The notes beneath the pieces are model-generated. The model did no database searches, was not told where the DNA came from, and saw only the letters and a list, made by a program, of their open reading frames with translations. The position numbers and the translations under genes are program-made. A stretch of DNA of 64,000 nt from Thermobifida halotolerans (GTDB lineage: Bacteria > Actinomycetota > Actinomycetes > Streptosporangiales > Streptosporangiaceae): assembly GCF_003574835.2 (NCBI RefSeq), contig NZ_CP063196.1:5386745-5450744 (forward strand). Reading direction: 5' to 3'. Below, piece by piece: positions 45,715 to 54,730 of the stretch (its first letter is position 1; each line of letters starts with the position of its first letter).

Positions 45715-46899
45715 TCACCGCTCCCCGCGCCGGGCCAGCAGGATGGTCACCGCGCCCGCGCCCAGCAGCACCAGCGCCACGGCCACCACCGCCCCCAGCC
45801 ACGTGCCGGTGATCGGCAGGTCGGAGTCGACGCGCTTGTCCTCGGCGATGACCGGCGCGGCGGCGGGCAGGGGCGGGGACGGCGACGGGGCGGCGGAGCC
45901 CCCGGGGGCGGACTGCGGTGCGGACGGAGCCGTCTGGGACGGGGACGCGGCGGCGGGCGCGTCAGGGGTCTCCGCCGGACCGGCCGCGTTCCAGCTCACC
46001 TTCGCCGAGACGGTGAGCGAGGCGGTCGCCGTCCCCGCCACCACCAGAGGCTGGGTCTGCACGCCGTCCTTGCCGGAGTAGACAAGACCGGGGCGCACCT
46101 CGGCCTCCTCGGTGTGCGCGTAGACCGTGGCGGAGCCCTCCTCCGCGGTCACGGGAAGGACGAACAGGACCTCGTCCCCGTCGCGGGCCTCGGTGACCGG
46201 AGCGCCGTCGGCGTCGACCAGTGCGGCCTCCCGCACCCCGTTCACGGTCAGCCGCACCGGCGTCTCGCTCGTGGTGTGTACGGTCAGCGGCCCCAGCGAC
46301 GCGGAGGCCTCGCCCACGACCTCGGTCGGGCTGAGGGCCAGCGCGGAGTCCGGTTCGGCCGAGTCGACGGCGTTGTCCAGCAGGTACCGGTAGAGTTCGC
46401 GCACCTGCGCGGAGTTGCGGCCGTCCGAGCTGTCGGTCGGCAGTTGCGTGCCGTTGGTGAGGTGCCAGATCGCCGCCTGGGTTCCCGCGATCGCCTGCTC
46501 GGCGCTGAGGTCGTCGATCCCGCTCTCGGCCGCCAGCAGTTCCAGGGACAGCGTGGGATAGGAGTTGCGGACGATCCAGACGATCTCGCCCGCGTTGGCC
46601 GCGCCGGGCAGGTCCGGCCACTCGGCCGCGGCGTAGGCGGCCCGGTGGTCGACGTTGCGGCTCACGTCCACGCAGTAGGCCGCCACCGTCGTGTCGTCGT
46701 CGACCCGCAGATCGAACAGCGTGGTGGTGGCCGACTCGCCGGTGGCGAAGTGGACGTTCTCGCCGGGGACGCCCTCCCGCTCCACCCTCGCGATGGAGGT
46801 GGACTCGGCGGCGGCCGGGACGGGAAGCGCCCAGCCGATGAGGACGGCCGCGACCGAGGCGGCCAGTCCACGCCGAACGTGGGAGAAGAGGCTGGGCAT
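45715..46899 (-). CDS. Sortase-anchored thioester-domain surface protein 2
   Basis: The 394-residue protein parallels its neighbour. It has a signal peptide (ALPVPAAA, residue 31), a thioester domain with C76 (AAYCVDVS) and Q141 (GTQAAIWHLTNG), and beta-rich modules. A Pro/Ala/Ser stalk and the sorting signal LPITG (361-365) follow, then a membrane helix and ARRGER. Shared segments such as IVRNSYP, LSAEQAIAGTQAAIW and the stalk order show that the two arose by duplication. A GGGAAG ribosome site precedes the ATG. It diverges from gatB. Confidence 0.9.
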   Translation of the reverse strand: MPSLFSHVRRGLAASVAAVLIGWALPVPAAAESTSIARVEREGVPGENVHFATGESATTTLFDLRVDDDTTVAAYCVDVSRNVDHRAAYAAAEWPDLPGAANAGEIVWIVRNSYPTLSLELLAAESGIDDLSAEQAIAGTQAAIWHLTNGTQLPTDSSDGRNSAQVRELYRYLLDNAVDSAEPDSALALSPTEVVGEASASLGPLTVHTTSETPVRLTVNGVREAALVDADGAPVTEARDGDEVLFVLPVTAEEGSATVYAHTEEAEVRPGLVYSGKDGVQTQPLVVAGTATASLTVSAKVSWNAAGPAETPDAPAAASPSQTAPSAPQSAPGGSAAPSPSPPLPAAAPVIAEDKRVDSDLPITGTWLGAVVAVALVLLGAGAVTILLARRGER

Positions 46900-47259
46900 G
46901 TGGCTTCCCGGGCGAGAACGACGGTGAGAAGGGGACGCGCGCCCTGGTACGGGGGCGCGGGACAGGCCGACGAGGGATCGGAAGCGGTCCCTCAGGAAGC
47001 CTAACCGCCCTCCCGCCGACCACACGTGGAACGAACAAAACCGCAGAACAATCGTGTGCTTCCCGTAACATCCCCGGAAGCCGGACGCGGCGGTCCGGAG
47101 GGTCACTCCCACGTCGCGGCATCGGTAGGCTCGGAAGGGCGCCCGCCGGTGCACTGCCCGGATCGGCGGGACAACACGTGCTGGAAGGCGGATGTCCTGG
47201 TCGGCGGGGCAGCGCCGGGTGAGGACGGTTCGGAAACAACGGAAGCGGGTTGTGCGGCG
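46900..47259. other. Divergent region between surface protein 2 and gatB
   Basis: No gene is seen in these 360 bases. AACAAAACCGCAGAACAATCG near 47033-47052 (shown in outline) is the only AT-rich patch and probably marks promoters. GGAAGCGGG at 47241 is a distant ribosome site for gatB. Confidence 0.4.
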
Positions 47260-48813
47260 ATGGGTAGCGCGGTGACGAGTAACCACTCCGCCACGGGCGG
47301 CGCTCCGGCGCTTATGCCCTACGACGAGGTGCTGCGCGGGTACGAGCCGGTGCTGGGTCTGGAGACCCACGTCGAGTTGGGCACCCGCTCGAAGATGTTC
47401 TGCTCCTGCGCCACCACGTTCGGCGCCGACCCCAACACCCAGGTGTGCCCCGTGTGCCTGGCGCTGCCGGGGGCGCTGCCGGTGGTCAACGGCACGGCCG
47501 TGGAGAGCGCGATCCGGTTGGGACTGGCGCTGAACTGCTCCATCGCCGAATGGTGCCGGTTCGCCCGGAAGAACTACTTCTATCCGGACATGCCGAAGAA
47601 CTACCAGATCTCGCAGTACGACGAGCCGCTGTGCTTCGACGGCCACATCGACGTCACGGTGGACACCCCCGACGGGCCGCGCGAGTTCCGGATCGGTATC
47701 GAGCGCGTCCACATGGAGGAGGACACCGGCAAGACCTCGCACGTCGGCGGAGCCACCGGCCGCATCCACGGCGCCGAGTACTCCATCGTCGACTACAACC
47801 GCGCCGGAATCCCGCTGCTGGAGATCGTCACCAAGCCCATCGAGCACACCGGCGACCTCGCCCCGCTGGTGGCCCGCGCCTACGTCAGCGAACTGCGCGA
47901 CCTGGTCCGCGCCCTCGGCATCTCCGACGTGCGCATGGAGGAGGGCTCGCTGCGCTGCGACGTCAACGTCTCGCTGATGCCGCGCGGCTCCGCGGAGTGG
48001 GGCACCCGGACCGAGACCAAGAACGTCAACTCGCTGCGCTCGGTGGAACGCGCCGTGCGCAGCGAGATCGAACGTCAGGGCGGGGTGCTGGCCGCGGGCG
48101 GGCGCGTGGTGCAGGAGACCCGGCACTTCCAGGAGAACAGCGGCACCACCGTCTCCGGGCGCAGCAAGGAGGAGGCGCAGGACTACCGCTACTTCCCCGA
48201 TCCCGACCTGGTCCCGGTCGCGCCCGACCCCGAGTGGGTCGAGCGGTTGCGGGCCACCCTGCCGGAACTGCCCGCGGCCAAGCGGCGCCGGGTCAAGGCC
48301 GAGTGGAACCTGAGCGACAAGGAACTGCGCGACCTCGTCAACGCCGACGCCATCGACCTGGTCGCCGAGACCGTCGCGGCGGGCGCCCCGCCGGCCGACG
48401 CGCGCAAGTGGTGGCTCAACGAGCTGTCGCGGCGCGCCACCGAGACCGGGGTCGAACTGTCGGCGCTGCCCATCACCCCCGCCCAGGTGGCCCGGGTCGT
48501 GGCGCTGGTCGCCGAGGGCGCGCTCACCAACAAGCTGGCCCGGCAGGTCGTCGACGGCGTGCTCGCGGGGGAGGGCGAGCCGGACGAGGTGGTGGAGGCG
48601 CGCGGTCTCCGGGTCGTCAACGACGACTCCGCGTTGGGCGCGGTCGTCGACCAGGCGATCGCCGACAACGCCGACGCCGCCGAGAAGGTCCGCAACGGCA
48701 AGGTCGCCGCGGTCGGTGCCCTGGTCGGAGCGGTCATGAAGGCGACCCGCGGACAGGCCGACGCCGGACGCGCGCGGCAGCTCATCCTGGAGCGCCTGGG
48801 GGTGGCGGGCTGA
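47260..48813 (+). CDS. gatB: Aspartyl/glutamyl-tRNA amidotransferase subunit B
   Basis: GatB binds the mischarged tRNA, activates it with ATP and amidates it using ammonia from GatA. The 517-residue protein has [15 protein letters not shown], a zinc site C-x-C...C-x2-C (MFCSCATTF to [10 protein letters not shown]) and the signature [16 protein letters not shown]-terminal YqeY-like helical tail follows. The start is either this ATG or a GTG 12 bases on; homology begins at about residue 25, so both are possible. It is 3.5 kb from gatA, which it normally follows closely. Confidence 0.94.
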   Translation: MGSAVTSNHSATGGAPALMPYDEVLRGYEPVLGLETHVELGTRSKMFCSCATTFGADPNTQVCPVCLALPGALPVVNGTAVESAIRLGLALNCSIAEWCRFARKNYFYPDMPKNYQISQYDEPLCFDGHIDVTVDTPDGPREFRIGIERVHMEEDTGKTSHVGGATGRIHGAEYSIVDYNRAGIPLLEIVTKPIEHTGDLAPLVARAYVSELRDLVRALGISDVRMEEGSLRCDVNVSLMPRGSAEWGTRTETKNVNSLRSVERAVRSEIERQGGVLAAGGRVVQETRHFQENSGTTVSGRSKEEAQDYRYFPDPDLVPVAPDPEWVERLRATLPELPAAKRRRVKAEWNLSDKELRDLVNADAIDLVAETVAAGAPPADARKWWLNELSRRATETGVELSALPITPAQVARVVALVAEGALTNKLARQVVDGVLAGEGEPDEVVEARGLRVVNDDSALGAVVDQAIADNADAAEKVRNGKVAAVGALVGAVMKATRGQADAGRARQLILERLGVAG

Positions 48814-49236
48814 GACCTGCCGCCACGGGCGCGGCCCCGGGCCTGCGCGCCGCCCACCGACACGAAGATCACAGACGGTGATCATCGTGTCACCTACTCT
48901 CGTTGTGCTCTCAACCTCTCCGTGACCTTGGTCGAATAGCGTGAAAGGGTCTGAAGAGGAAGCCGAGAAGGGCACCGCACCCCGGTCGGGTGCGGCCCGC
49001 GTCCGGCCCCGCGGTCCCCGTGTCGCGGCGGTCGGCGCAAGGCGACGTGAGCCCGGCAGACCACCCGGACTTTTGATCCCCGTCGGTGCGGTCGGTGCGC
49101 ATCCCGGGGCGTGAGTTCGCAGGACTCCAGTGCCGTCGACGGGAGGGGTGCCCATGGCCGCGGTCGGCAACACCAGGAAATGCCTCCACACGAGTGCGTG
49201 CGCGCCTCGGGGGGTTCTCCGTTCGAGGAGGGCGCC
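48814..49236 (+). other. Upstream region of the PAS-GGDEF-EAL gene
   Basis: This 423-base region has no supported gene. It contains the double palindrome described separately at 48867-48894, a -10-like TAGCGT near 48938 and a GAGGAG ribosome site at 49225-49230. Confidence 0.45.
48867..48894. promoter_or_regulatory. Overlapping palindromes, BldD-like
   Basis: GATCAC-N5-GTGATC (48867-48883) overlaps GGTGA-N8-TCACC (48877-48894). The second differs by one base from the BldD signature AGTGA-n-TCACC. In Streptomyces BldD controls several cyclic-di-GMP genes, so a site here would be sensible. Protein identity is inferred. Confidence 0.45.
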
Positions 49237-51945
49237 GTGAAGGGTGGCGTGCGCACATGGCTCGGCGCGCTCCTGGGAGTCTCCCTGCTGTACGCGCTGG
49301 GCACCCTGTTCCAGGTCGGTGAGGTGTCCCTGACCGTCTGGGCGGGAACCTGGCCCACAGCGGCGGCCGCCGCCGGAGCGGCGGGGTCGCTGCTGTACGC
49401 CGCGCGGTCCCGGGACCGCGGCGGCGGTGAGGAGGGCGGTGACGGCACCGACAGCGCCGCCGCGCTGCGCCTGTTCGGCTTCGCCGCGTTGGCCTGGTGC
49501 GCGGGCGCGATCACCTACGGCGTCACCGGGCTGCTCAACGCGGGGGCCTTCTCCCTGACGTTCGGGGACCTGTTCTCCCTGGTCGCGTTGCCGCTGTTCA
49601 CACTGGGCTTCATCAGGTTCGCGCCGTTGCCCCAGCGGACGCGCCCTCTCATACGGCATCTCACCGACAGCTACGTGTGCGCGGCGGCGCTGTTCAGCGT
49701 CGTGTGGCTGCTGCTCTTCCAGCCGCTCTACCAGGACCTGGGCGAGGGCTCGGGGGTCATGGCGTTCGCGCTGGTCTATCCGGTCGCCGACATCGCCGTG
49801 CTGTGCCTGCTGGCCCCGCTCGTGCTCACCTCCCCGCACCGCACCCGGCGTGCGGTCCTGCTCGCCGCGGGCACGTTCATCATCATCTGCGCCGCGGACC
49901 TCATCGGGGCCGTGAGCCGCCTCTCCGGCGAGCCGGTGGCGGGAGGCATCGAGTACCCGGTACGGCTGCTCGGGTTCTTGACCCTGGGCATGATCCCCTG
50001 GCTGACCCGGGAGAACGAGGGGGCGACCCCGCGCCGGATCACGGGGCGCGGGCTGTACCGGATCGCCCCCGAGATCGCCGCCGCGACGACGCTGACCGTC
50101 GCCGCGATGATCATGACCGTCGCCGGGCTGCGGGCGGACGGGATCGCGCCGGTGCTGCCGCTGACGGCGGGATCGGCCGTCCTCGTGCTGGTGGTGCGGA
50201 TGCTCGGCATGCTGGAGGAGAGCGCCGTCCTGTCGCGGATGGTGCACACCAGGGAGCGGCACCTGCACGAGTTGGCCGAGCACAGCGGCGACATCATCGT
50301 GATCCTGGAGGAGGACGGCCGGATCTTCTACATGAGTCCGGGCGCCGTCGAGATGTTCGGGTACCGCGACGGCGACCCCCTGCTCGCCGATCCGGTGACC
50401 TCCCTCGTCCACCCCGAGGACCTGCCCGGGGTGGCCGCCGTCGTGGGCGGGTTCAAACGCGGGGCCGACAGCGTGCGCGTGCGCGCCCGGGTGCGCGCGG
50501 CCGACGGCACGTGGCGCCACACCCTGTCCACCGTGTCGCTGTACGAGCGTCCCGGCGAGCCCAACCGCTTCCTGCTGACCACCCGCGACATCAGCGCCCA
50601 GGTGGAGTTGCAGAAGCAGGTCGACCACCTCACCTTCCACGACGGGGTGACCGGGCTGCCCAACCGGGCCTACCTGGAGGAGCGGGTCCGCGAGGTGCTG
50701 GGCAGGCGCGCGGAGACCGGCGGGGGGCAGCAGTACTCCGAGACCGCCGTGGTCTTTCTGGACCTGGACGGCTTCACCGCGGTCAACGACTCCGCCGGGC
50801 ACGCCTTCGGCGACTACCTGCTCGCCCAGGTCGGCCACCGGTTGCGCGCGCTGCTGGGCGCGGGCGACACGCTGGCCCGGTGGGGCAGCGACGAGTTCGT
50901 GGCCCTGGTCGAGGAGCGGCCCAGGGCGGACGGCGTCGTCGACCTGGCCGAACGGATGGTCCGGGTGATCGAGGGCGAGCCGTTCCAGGTGGCCGACCGC
51001 GACGTGGTGGTGACGGCCAGCGTGGGTGTGGCCTTCGCCGATCCGGGGACCGACGGAGCCGAACTGCTGCGCAACGCCGACATGGCCATGGCCCGGGCCA
51101 AGGGGCAGGGCGGGGGCCACGTGGAGGTCTACGCCGCGCACATGCACGCCCAGGTGGTGGGGCGGCTGGAGTTGCAGACCGAACTGCGTCAGGCGCTCGC
51201 CGACCGCGCGTTCGTCCTGGAGTACCAGCCGGTGGTCAGCCTGGAGACGTCCCGGGTGACCGCGGTCGAGGCGCTGGTGCGGTGGCGGCGGGAGGACGGC
51301 ACGCTCGTGCCTCCGGAGGAGTTCATCGGTCCCGCGGAGGAGTCCGGGCTGATCGTCCCGCTGGGGGAGTGGATCCTGCGCGAGGCCTGCCAGAAGGTCG
51401 CGGTGTGGCGTGCCACCAGCGGGTTGGACATCGGCCTCTCGGTGAACGTCTCGGTCAAGCAGGTCCTGTCGTCGGGGTTCGTGCAGAGCGTCGAGGACGT
51501 GCTCGCGGAGAGCGGGCTGGGTGCCGAGGCGCTCACGGTGGAGGTCGACGAGGAGATCCTGCTGGAGAACCCGGTCGTCGCGGTGGACCGCCTCACGAAG
51601 CTGCGGGAGATGGGGGTGCGGCTGGCCATCGACGACTTCGGGATGGGGCACGCCTCGCTGTCGCACCTGCGCCGACTGCGGGTGGACGAGCTCAAGATCG
51701 ACCCGTCGTTCGTCCGCGACCTGGACTCCGACGACACCGTCACCCTGCTGACGCGGACCATCATCCGGCTCGGTCAGGACCTGGGAGTGCAGGTCGTCGC
51801 CGAGGGCATCGAGCAGCCCTGGCAGTTGCGCCGTCTGCGGGAGATGGGCTGCGCCTTCGGCCAGGGATTCCTGGTGGGGCGGCCGATGGCCGCCGAGGGA
51901 GTGGAGGCGCTGGTCGGCGGTGAGACGAGCGCCACCGCGCTGTGA
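49237..51945 (+). CDS. Membrane PAS-GGDEF-EAL protein
   Basis: The 902-residue protein has about eight to nine hydrophobic segments (about 5-325) and a PAS/PAC module (about 345-455). The GGDEF domain carries a variant GSDEF (550-554). The EAL domain has EAL (678-680), IDDFGMGHASL, ELKIDPSFV and AEGIEQ. The altered cyclase signature suggests weak or lost diguanylate cyclase activity, with hydrolysis of cyclic-di-GMP more likely. The GTG start was chosen because GAGGAG lies six bases upstream; the frame extends 42 residues further without a ribosome site or membrane-type sequence. It lies just before ilvB, as in Streptomyces. Confidence 0.9.
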   Translation: MKGGVRTWLGALLGVSLLYALGTLFQVGEVSLTVWAGTWPTAAAAAGAAGSLLYAARSRDRGGGEEGGDGTDSAAALRLFGFAALAWCAGAITYGVTGLLNAGAFSLTFGDLFSLVALPLFTLGFIRFAPLPQRTRPLIRHLTDSYVCAAALFSVVWLLLFQPLYQDLGEGSGVMAFALVYPVADIAVLCLLAPLVLTSPHRTRRAVLLAAGTFIIICAADLIGAVSRLSGEPVAGGIEYPVRLLGFLTLGMIPWLTRENEGATPRRITGRGLYRIAPEIAAATTLTVAAMIMTVAGLRADGIAPVLPLTAGSAVLVLVVRMLGMLEESAVLSRMVHTRERHLHELAEHSGDIIVILEEDGRIFYMSPGAVEMFGYRDGDPLLADPVTSLVHPEDLPGVAAVVGGFKRGADSVRVRARVRAADGTWRHTLSTVSLYERPGEPNRFLLTTRDISAQVELQKQVDHLTFHDGVTGLPNRAYLEERVREVLGRRAETGGGQQYSETAVVFLDLDGFTAVNDSAGHAFGDYLLAQVGHRLRALLGAGDTLARWGSDEFVALVEERPRADGVVDLAERMVRVIEGEPFQVADRDVVVTASVGVAFADPGTDGAELLRNADMAMARAKGQGGGHVEVYAAHMHAQVVGRLELQTELRQALADRAFVLEYQPVVSLETSRVTAVEALVRWRREDGTLVPPEEFIGPAEESGLIVPLGEWILREACQKVAVWRATSGLDIGLSVNVSVKQVLSSGFVQSVEDVLAESGLGAEALTVEVDEEILLENPVVAVDRLTKLREMGVRLAIDDFGMGHASLSHLRRLRVDELKIDPSFVRDLDSDDTVTLLTRTIIRLGQDLGVQVVAEGIEQPWQLRRLREMGCAFGQGFLVGRPMAAEGVEALVGGETSATAL

Positions 51946-52092
51946 GGGGCGCTCCGTCCACGGGCGGGGCCGTCCGCACCGCGGCCGGAGGCCCTCCCAC
52001 GTGCGGCGATGGCCGACCGGCATGGCATGATGGGACGGCCGTCGCGGTACGCCGTTCCGGTGCGCTCAGCGGTTCAAATGGCGGTCCAAATA

Positions 52093-52107
52093 TCTCGCAT
52101 CGTGAGA
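52093..52107. promoter_or_regulatory. Inverted repeat upstream of ilvB
   Basis: TCTCGCATCGTGAGA has TCTC/GAGA arms and lies 17 bases upstream of the putative ilvB -35. The GTGAGACG end resembles the TGAGACA repeats before leuB, so both could be targets of one amino-acid regulator such as an IclR-type NdgR/LtbR protein. The last step is inference. Confidence 0.4.
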
Positions 52108-52123
52108 CGAAGCGGCGTTCTGT

Positions 52124-52152
52124 TTGACGTAGCGCCCCGGCTCGGTCATTGT
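52124..52152 (+). promoter_or_regulatory. ilvB promoter
   Basis: TTGACG (52124-52129) and CATTGT (52147-52152) are separated by 17 bases. Transcription would begin at about 52159-52160, at the GTG of the leader peptide, giving a leaderless leader ORF. Confidence 0.55.
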
Positions 52153-52159
52153 TGATGTC

Positions 52160-52210
52160 GTGCAGAGCAACTTCCTGATTCTCGTACTTGGTCAGCGCGC
52201 AGCCCGCTGA
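52160..52210 (+). CDS. ilvB leader peptide
   Basis: This 16-codon ORF encodes MQSNFLILVLGQRAAR, with the run L-I-L-V-L made of codons for all three branched-chain amino acids. It is followed by mutually exclusive hairpins and a T-tailed terminator 46 bases before ilvB. This is a classical attenuation leader: ribosome stalling on scarce Leu, Ile or Val tRNAs would free transcription into ilvB. Streptomyces ilvB leaders, as I recall them, contain a similar ILVLG run. No Shine-Dalgarno sequence is visible and the GTG falls at the predicted transcription start. Confidence 0.85.
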   Translation: MQSNFLILVLGQRAAR

Positions 52211-52230
52211 CCGAGTCAACGCTGCGCGCT
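52190..52230 (+). promoter_or_regulatory. ilvB alternative attenuator hairpins
   Basis: Two hairpins share sequence. GGTCAGCG (52190-52197) pairs with CGCTGACC (52205-52212), while AGCGCGCAGC (52194-52203) pairs perfectly with GCTGCGCGCT (52221-52230). They cannot form together, as expected for a pause or antitermination switch. Confidence 0.7.
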
Positions 52231-52263
52231 CCCCTCAACCGCCTGGGCGGTGGGGGGTTTTTT
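52229..52263 (+). terminator. ilvB attenuator terminator
   Basis: The stem CCGCC/GGCGG is extended by C-rich and G-rich flanks, with GGGGGG followed by six Ts at 52258-52263, 43 bases before the ilvB ATG. Confidence 0.85.
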
Positions 52264-52306
52264 GTTGCCAGTCACGCGTTACCCGCCCTCTCTGAAGGAT
52301 CTAGTG

Positions 52307-54073
52307 ATGACCGAGCAGATGACCGGAGCCCAGTCGCTCATCAGGTCGTTGGAGCATGTCGGCGTCGATGTCGTGTTCGGAATCCCCGGGGGGGCGATCC
52401 TCCCCGCCTACGACCCGCTGTACGACTCCGCGAAGGTGCGCCACATCCTCATGCGCCACGAGCAGGGGGCCGGGCACGCCGCCGAGGGATACGCCTACGC
52501 CACCGGGCGACCGGGTGTGTGCATGGCCACCAGCGGCCCCGGGGCGACCAACCTGGTGACCCCACTCGCCGACGCCTACATGGACTCGGTTCCGATGGTC
52601 GCGATCACCGGACAGGTGGCCGGCCCCGCGATCGGCACCGACGCCTTCCAGGAAGCCGACATCTGCGGCATCACCATGCCGATCACCAAGCACAACTTCC
52701 TGGTCCGCGACCCCGCGAAGATCGCGAGCACCATCGCCGAGGCGTTCCACATCGCCTCCACCGGCCGCCCGGGCCCGGTCCTGGTCGACATCGCCAAGGA
52801 CGCGCTGCAGGCCCGGACCCGCTTCGAATGGCCGCAGCGGCTCGACCTGCCCGGCTACCGCCCGGTCACCAAGCCGCACGGCAAGCAGGTCCGCGAGGCC
52901 GCGCGGATGATCGCCGAGGCCAGGCGCCCGGTCCTCTACGTCGGCGGCGGCGTGTTCAAGGCGGGGGCCGCCCAGGAGTTGCGCGTGCTGGCCGAGCTGA
53001 CCGGCATCCCGGTCGTCACCACCCTGATGGCGCTGGGCACCTTCCCCGGCAGCCACCCCCAGAACCTCGGCATGCCCGGCATGCACGGCACCGTCGCCGC
53101 GGTCGGCGCCCTGCAGCGCGCGGACCTCATCGTGGCACTCGGCGCCCGCTTCGACGACCGGGTCACCGGCAAACTCGACTCCTTCGCACCCGGCGCCAAG
53201 ATCGTGCACGCCGACATCGACCCGGCGGAGATCTCCAAGAACCGCCACGCGGACGTGCCCATCGTCGGCGACTGCCGCGAGGTCATCGCCGATCTGGTCG
53301 TGGCCGTCCGCAACGACCAGGCCGCCGGACGCCAGGGCGACTACGCCGCATGGTGGGACCAGCTCAACCGGATGCGCGAGACCTATCCCCTCGGATACGA
53401 CGAGCCCGACGACGGCTCCCTCGCCCCGCAGTACGTGATCCAGCGCATCGGCCGGATCGTCGGCCCCGAGGCCACCTACGTCGCCGGAGTCGGCCAGCAC
53501 CAGATGTGGGCCGCCCAGTTCATCGACTACCAGCGCCCCGGAGCCTTCGTGAACTCCGGAGGCGCCGGGACGATGGGCTTCGCCGTCCCGGCCGCCCTCG
53601 GTGCCAAGACCGGTGACCCCGACCGCGCCGTCTGGGCGATCGACGGCGACGGCTGCTTCCAGATGACCAACCAGGAACTGGCCACCTGCGCGGTGGAGAA
53701 CATCCCGATCAAGGTCGCCGTCGTCAACAACGGCAACCTCGGTATGGTCCGGCAGTGGCAGACCCTTTTCTACGAGGGCCGCTACTCCAACACCAACCTG
53801 CAGACCGCGCCCCCGCCAGAGACCAAGAAGGTGCGCATTCCGGACTTCGCCCGTCTGGCGGAGGCGTACGGTTGTGTCGGACTGCGCTGCGAGCGCGCGG
53901 AGGACGTGGACGCCACCGTCGAGAAGGCCATGGCCATCAACGACGTGCCCGTGGTGGTCGACTTCACCGTCAACCACGACTCGATGGTCTGGCCGATGGT
54001 CGCGGCCGGGGTCAGCAACGACAACATCCAGTACGCGCGCGACATGGCGCCCGACTGGGACGACGAGGAATAG
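52307..54073 (+). CDS. ilvB: Acetolactate synthase large subunit
   Basis: IlvB makes 2-acetolactate or 2-aceto-2-hydroxybutyrate, the first common step of Val, Leu and Ile synthesis. The 588-residue ThDP enzyme has the catalytic Glu in [16 protein letters not shown]-region motifs and the ThDP motif [10 protein letters not shown] to VAVVNN. The ATG at MTEQMTGAQ has GAAGGAT ten bases upstream. It is controlled by the attenuator just upstream and followed after 12 bases by ilvN. The N terminus is close to the minimum length for the family. Confidence 0.97.
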   Translation: MTEQMTGAQSLIRSLEHVGVDVVFGIPGGAILPAYDPLYDSAKVRHILMRHEQGAGHAAEGYAYATGRPGVCMATSGPGATNLVTPLADAYMDSVPMVAITGQVAGPAIGTDAFQEADICGITMPITKHNFLVRDPAKIASTIAEAFHIASTGRPGPVLVDIAKDALQARTRFEWPQRLDLPGYRPVTKPHGKQVREAARMIAEARRPVLYVGGGVFKAGAAQELRVLAELTGIPVVTTLMALGTFPGSHPQNLGMPGMHGTVAAVGALQRADLIVALGARFDDRVTGKLDSFAPGAKIVHADIDPAEISKNRHADVPIVGDCREVIADLVVAVRNDQAAGRQGDYAAWWDQLNRMRETYPLGYDEPDDGSLAPQYVIQRIGRIVGPEATYVAGVGQHQMWAAQFIDYQRPGAFVNSGGAGTMGFAVPAALGAKTGDPDRAVWAIDGDGCFQMTNQELATCAVENIPIKVAVVNNGNLGMVRQWQTLFYEGRYSNTNLQTAPPPETKKVRIPDFARLAEAYGCVGLRCERAEDVDATVEKAMAINDVPVVVDFTVNHDSMVWPMVAAGVSNDNIQYARDMAPDWDDEE

Positions 54074-54085
54074 GAGCGGTTCCGG

Positions 54086-54610
54086 ATGAGTCTGCACACG
54101 CTGTCCGTCCTGGTGGAGGACACGCCCGGGGTGCTTGCTCGCGCGGCCTCCCTGTTCTCCCGTCGCGGTTTCAACATCAACTCCCTCACGGTGGGACCCA
54201 CCGAGTACGAGGGGCTGTCCCGCATGACGATCGTGGTCAACTGCGACCTCCATCCTCTGGAGCAGGTGACCAAGCAGCTCAACAAGCTGGTCAACGTCAT
54301 CAAGATCGTCGAGATGGACCCCGAGGCCTCGGTCCGTCGGGAACTGCTGCTGGTCAAGGTCAAGGCCGACGCGGGCAGCCGTTCCCACGTGCTGGAGACG
54401 GCCCAGTTGTTCCGGGCCAACGTCGTCGACGTGAACCCGGACGTGGTCGTCATCGAGGCCACCGGCCAGCCCGAGAAGCTTGAGGCGCTGATCCGCAACC
54501 TGGAGCCGTTCGGGATCAAGGAGCTGGTCAAGTCGGGAGTGGTCGCTCTCGGCCGCGGCCCCCGGTCCATCACGGACCGATCGCTGCGTGCGGTCGAACG
54601 CAGCGCCTGA
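54086..54610 (+). CDS. ilvN: Acetolactate synthase regulatory subunit
   Basis: The 174-residue IlvN/IlvH-type subunit starts with an ACT domain (LSVLVEDTPGVLARAASLFSRRGFNI, shown in part) that binds valine and gives feedback control. A second ACT-like C-terminal domain (about 80-165, FRANVVDVNPDVVVIEATG) follows. It lies 12 bases after ilvB. The cytoplasmic complex is formed with IlvB. Confidence 0.96.
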   Translation: MSLHTLSVLVEDTPGVLARAASLFSRRGFNINSLTVGPTEYEGLSRMTIVVNCDLHPLEQVTKQLNKLVNVIKIVEMDPEASVRRELLLVKVKADAGSRSHVLETAQLFRANVVDVNPDVVVIEATGQPEKLEALIRNLEPFGIKELVKSGVVALGRGPRSITDRSLRAVERSA

Positions 54611-54730
54611 CCCTGTATCCCGGGGATTCCCGCCAGGGGCCCCGAACGTCCCGGTGCGACGGCGTCCACGCCCGGTCGCGACCGCCGCGCCGTACGGACG
54701 ACAGATCTCTCAACAAGGAGTTAAGCCGAA

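Noticed and set aside
45715..52023. A 2102-codon open frame on the minus strand
   Set aside because: Only its last 394 codons are the surface protein. The rest is a stop-poor shadow of gatB and the PAS-GGDEF-EAL gene, common at this GC content.
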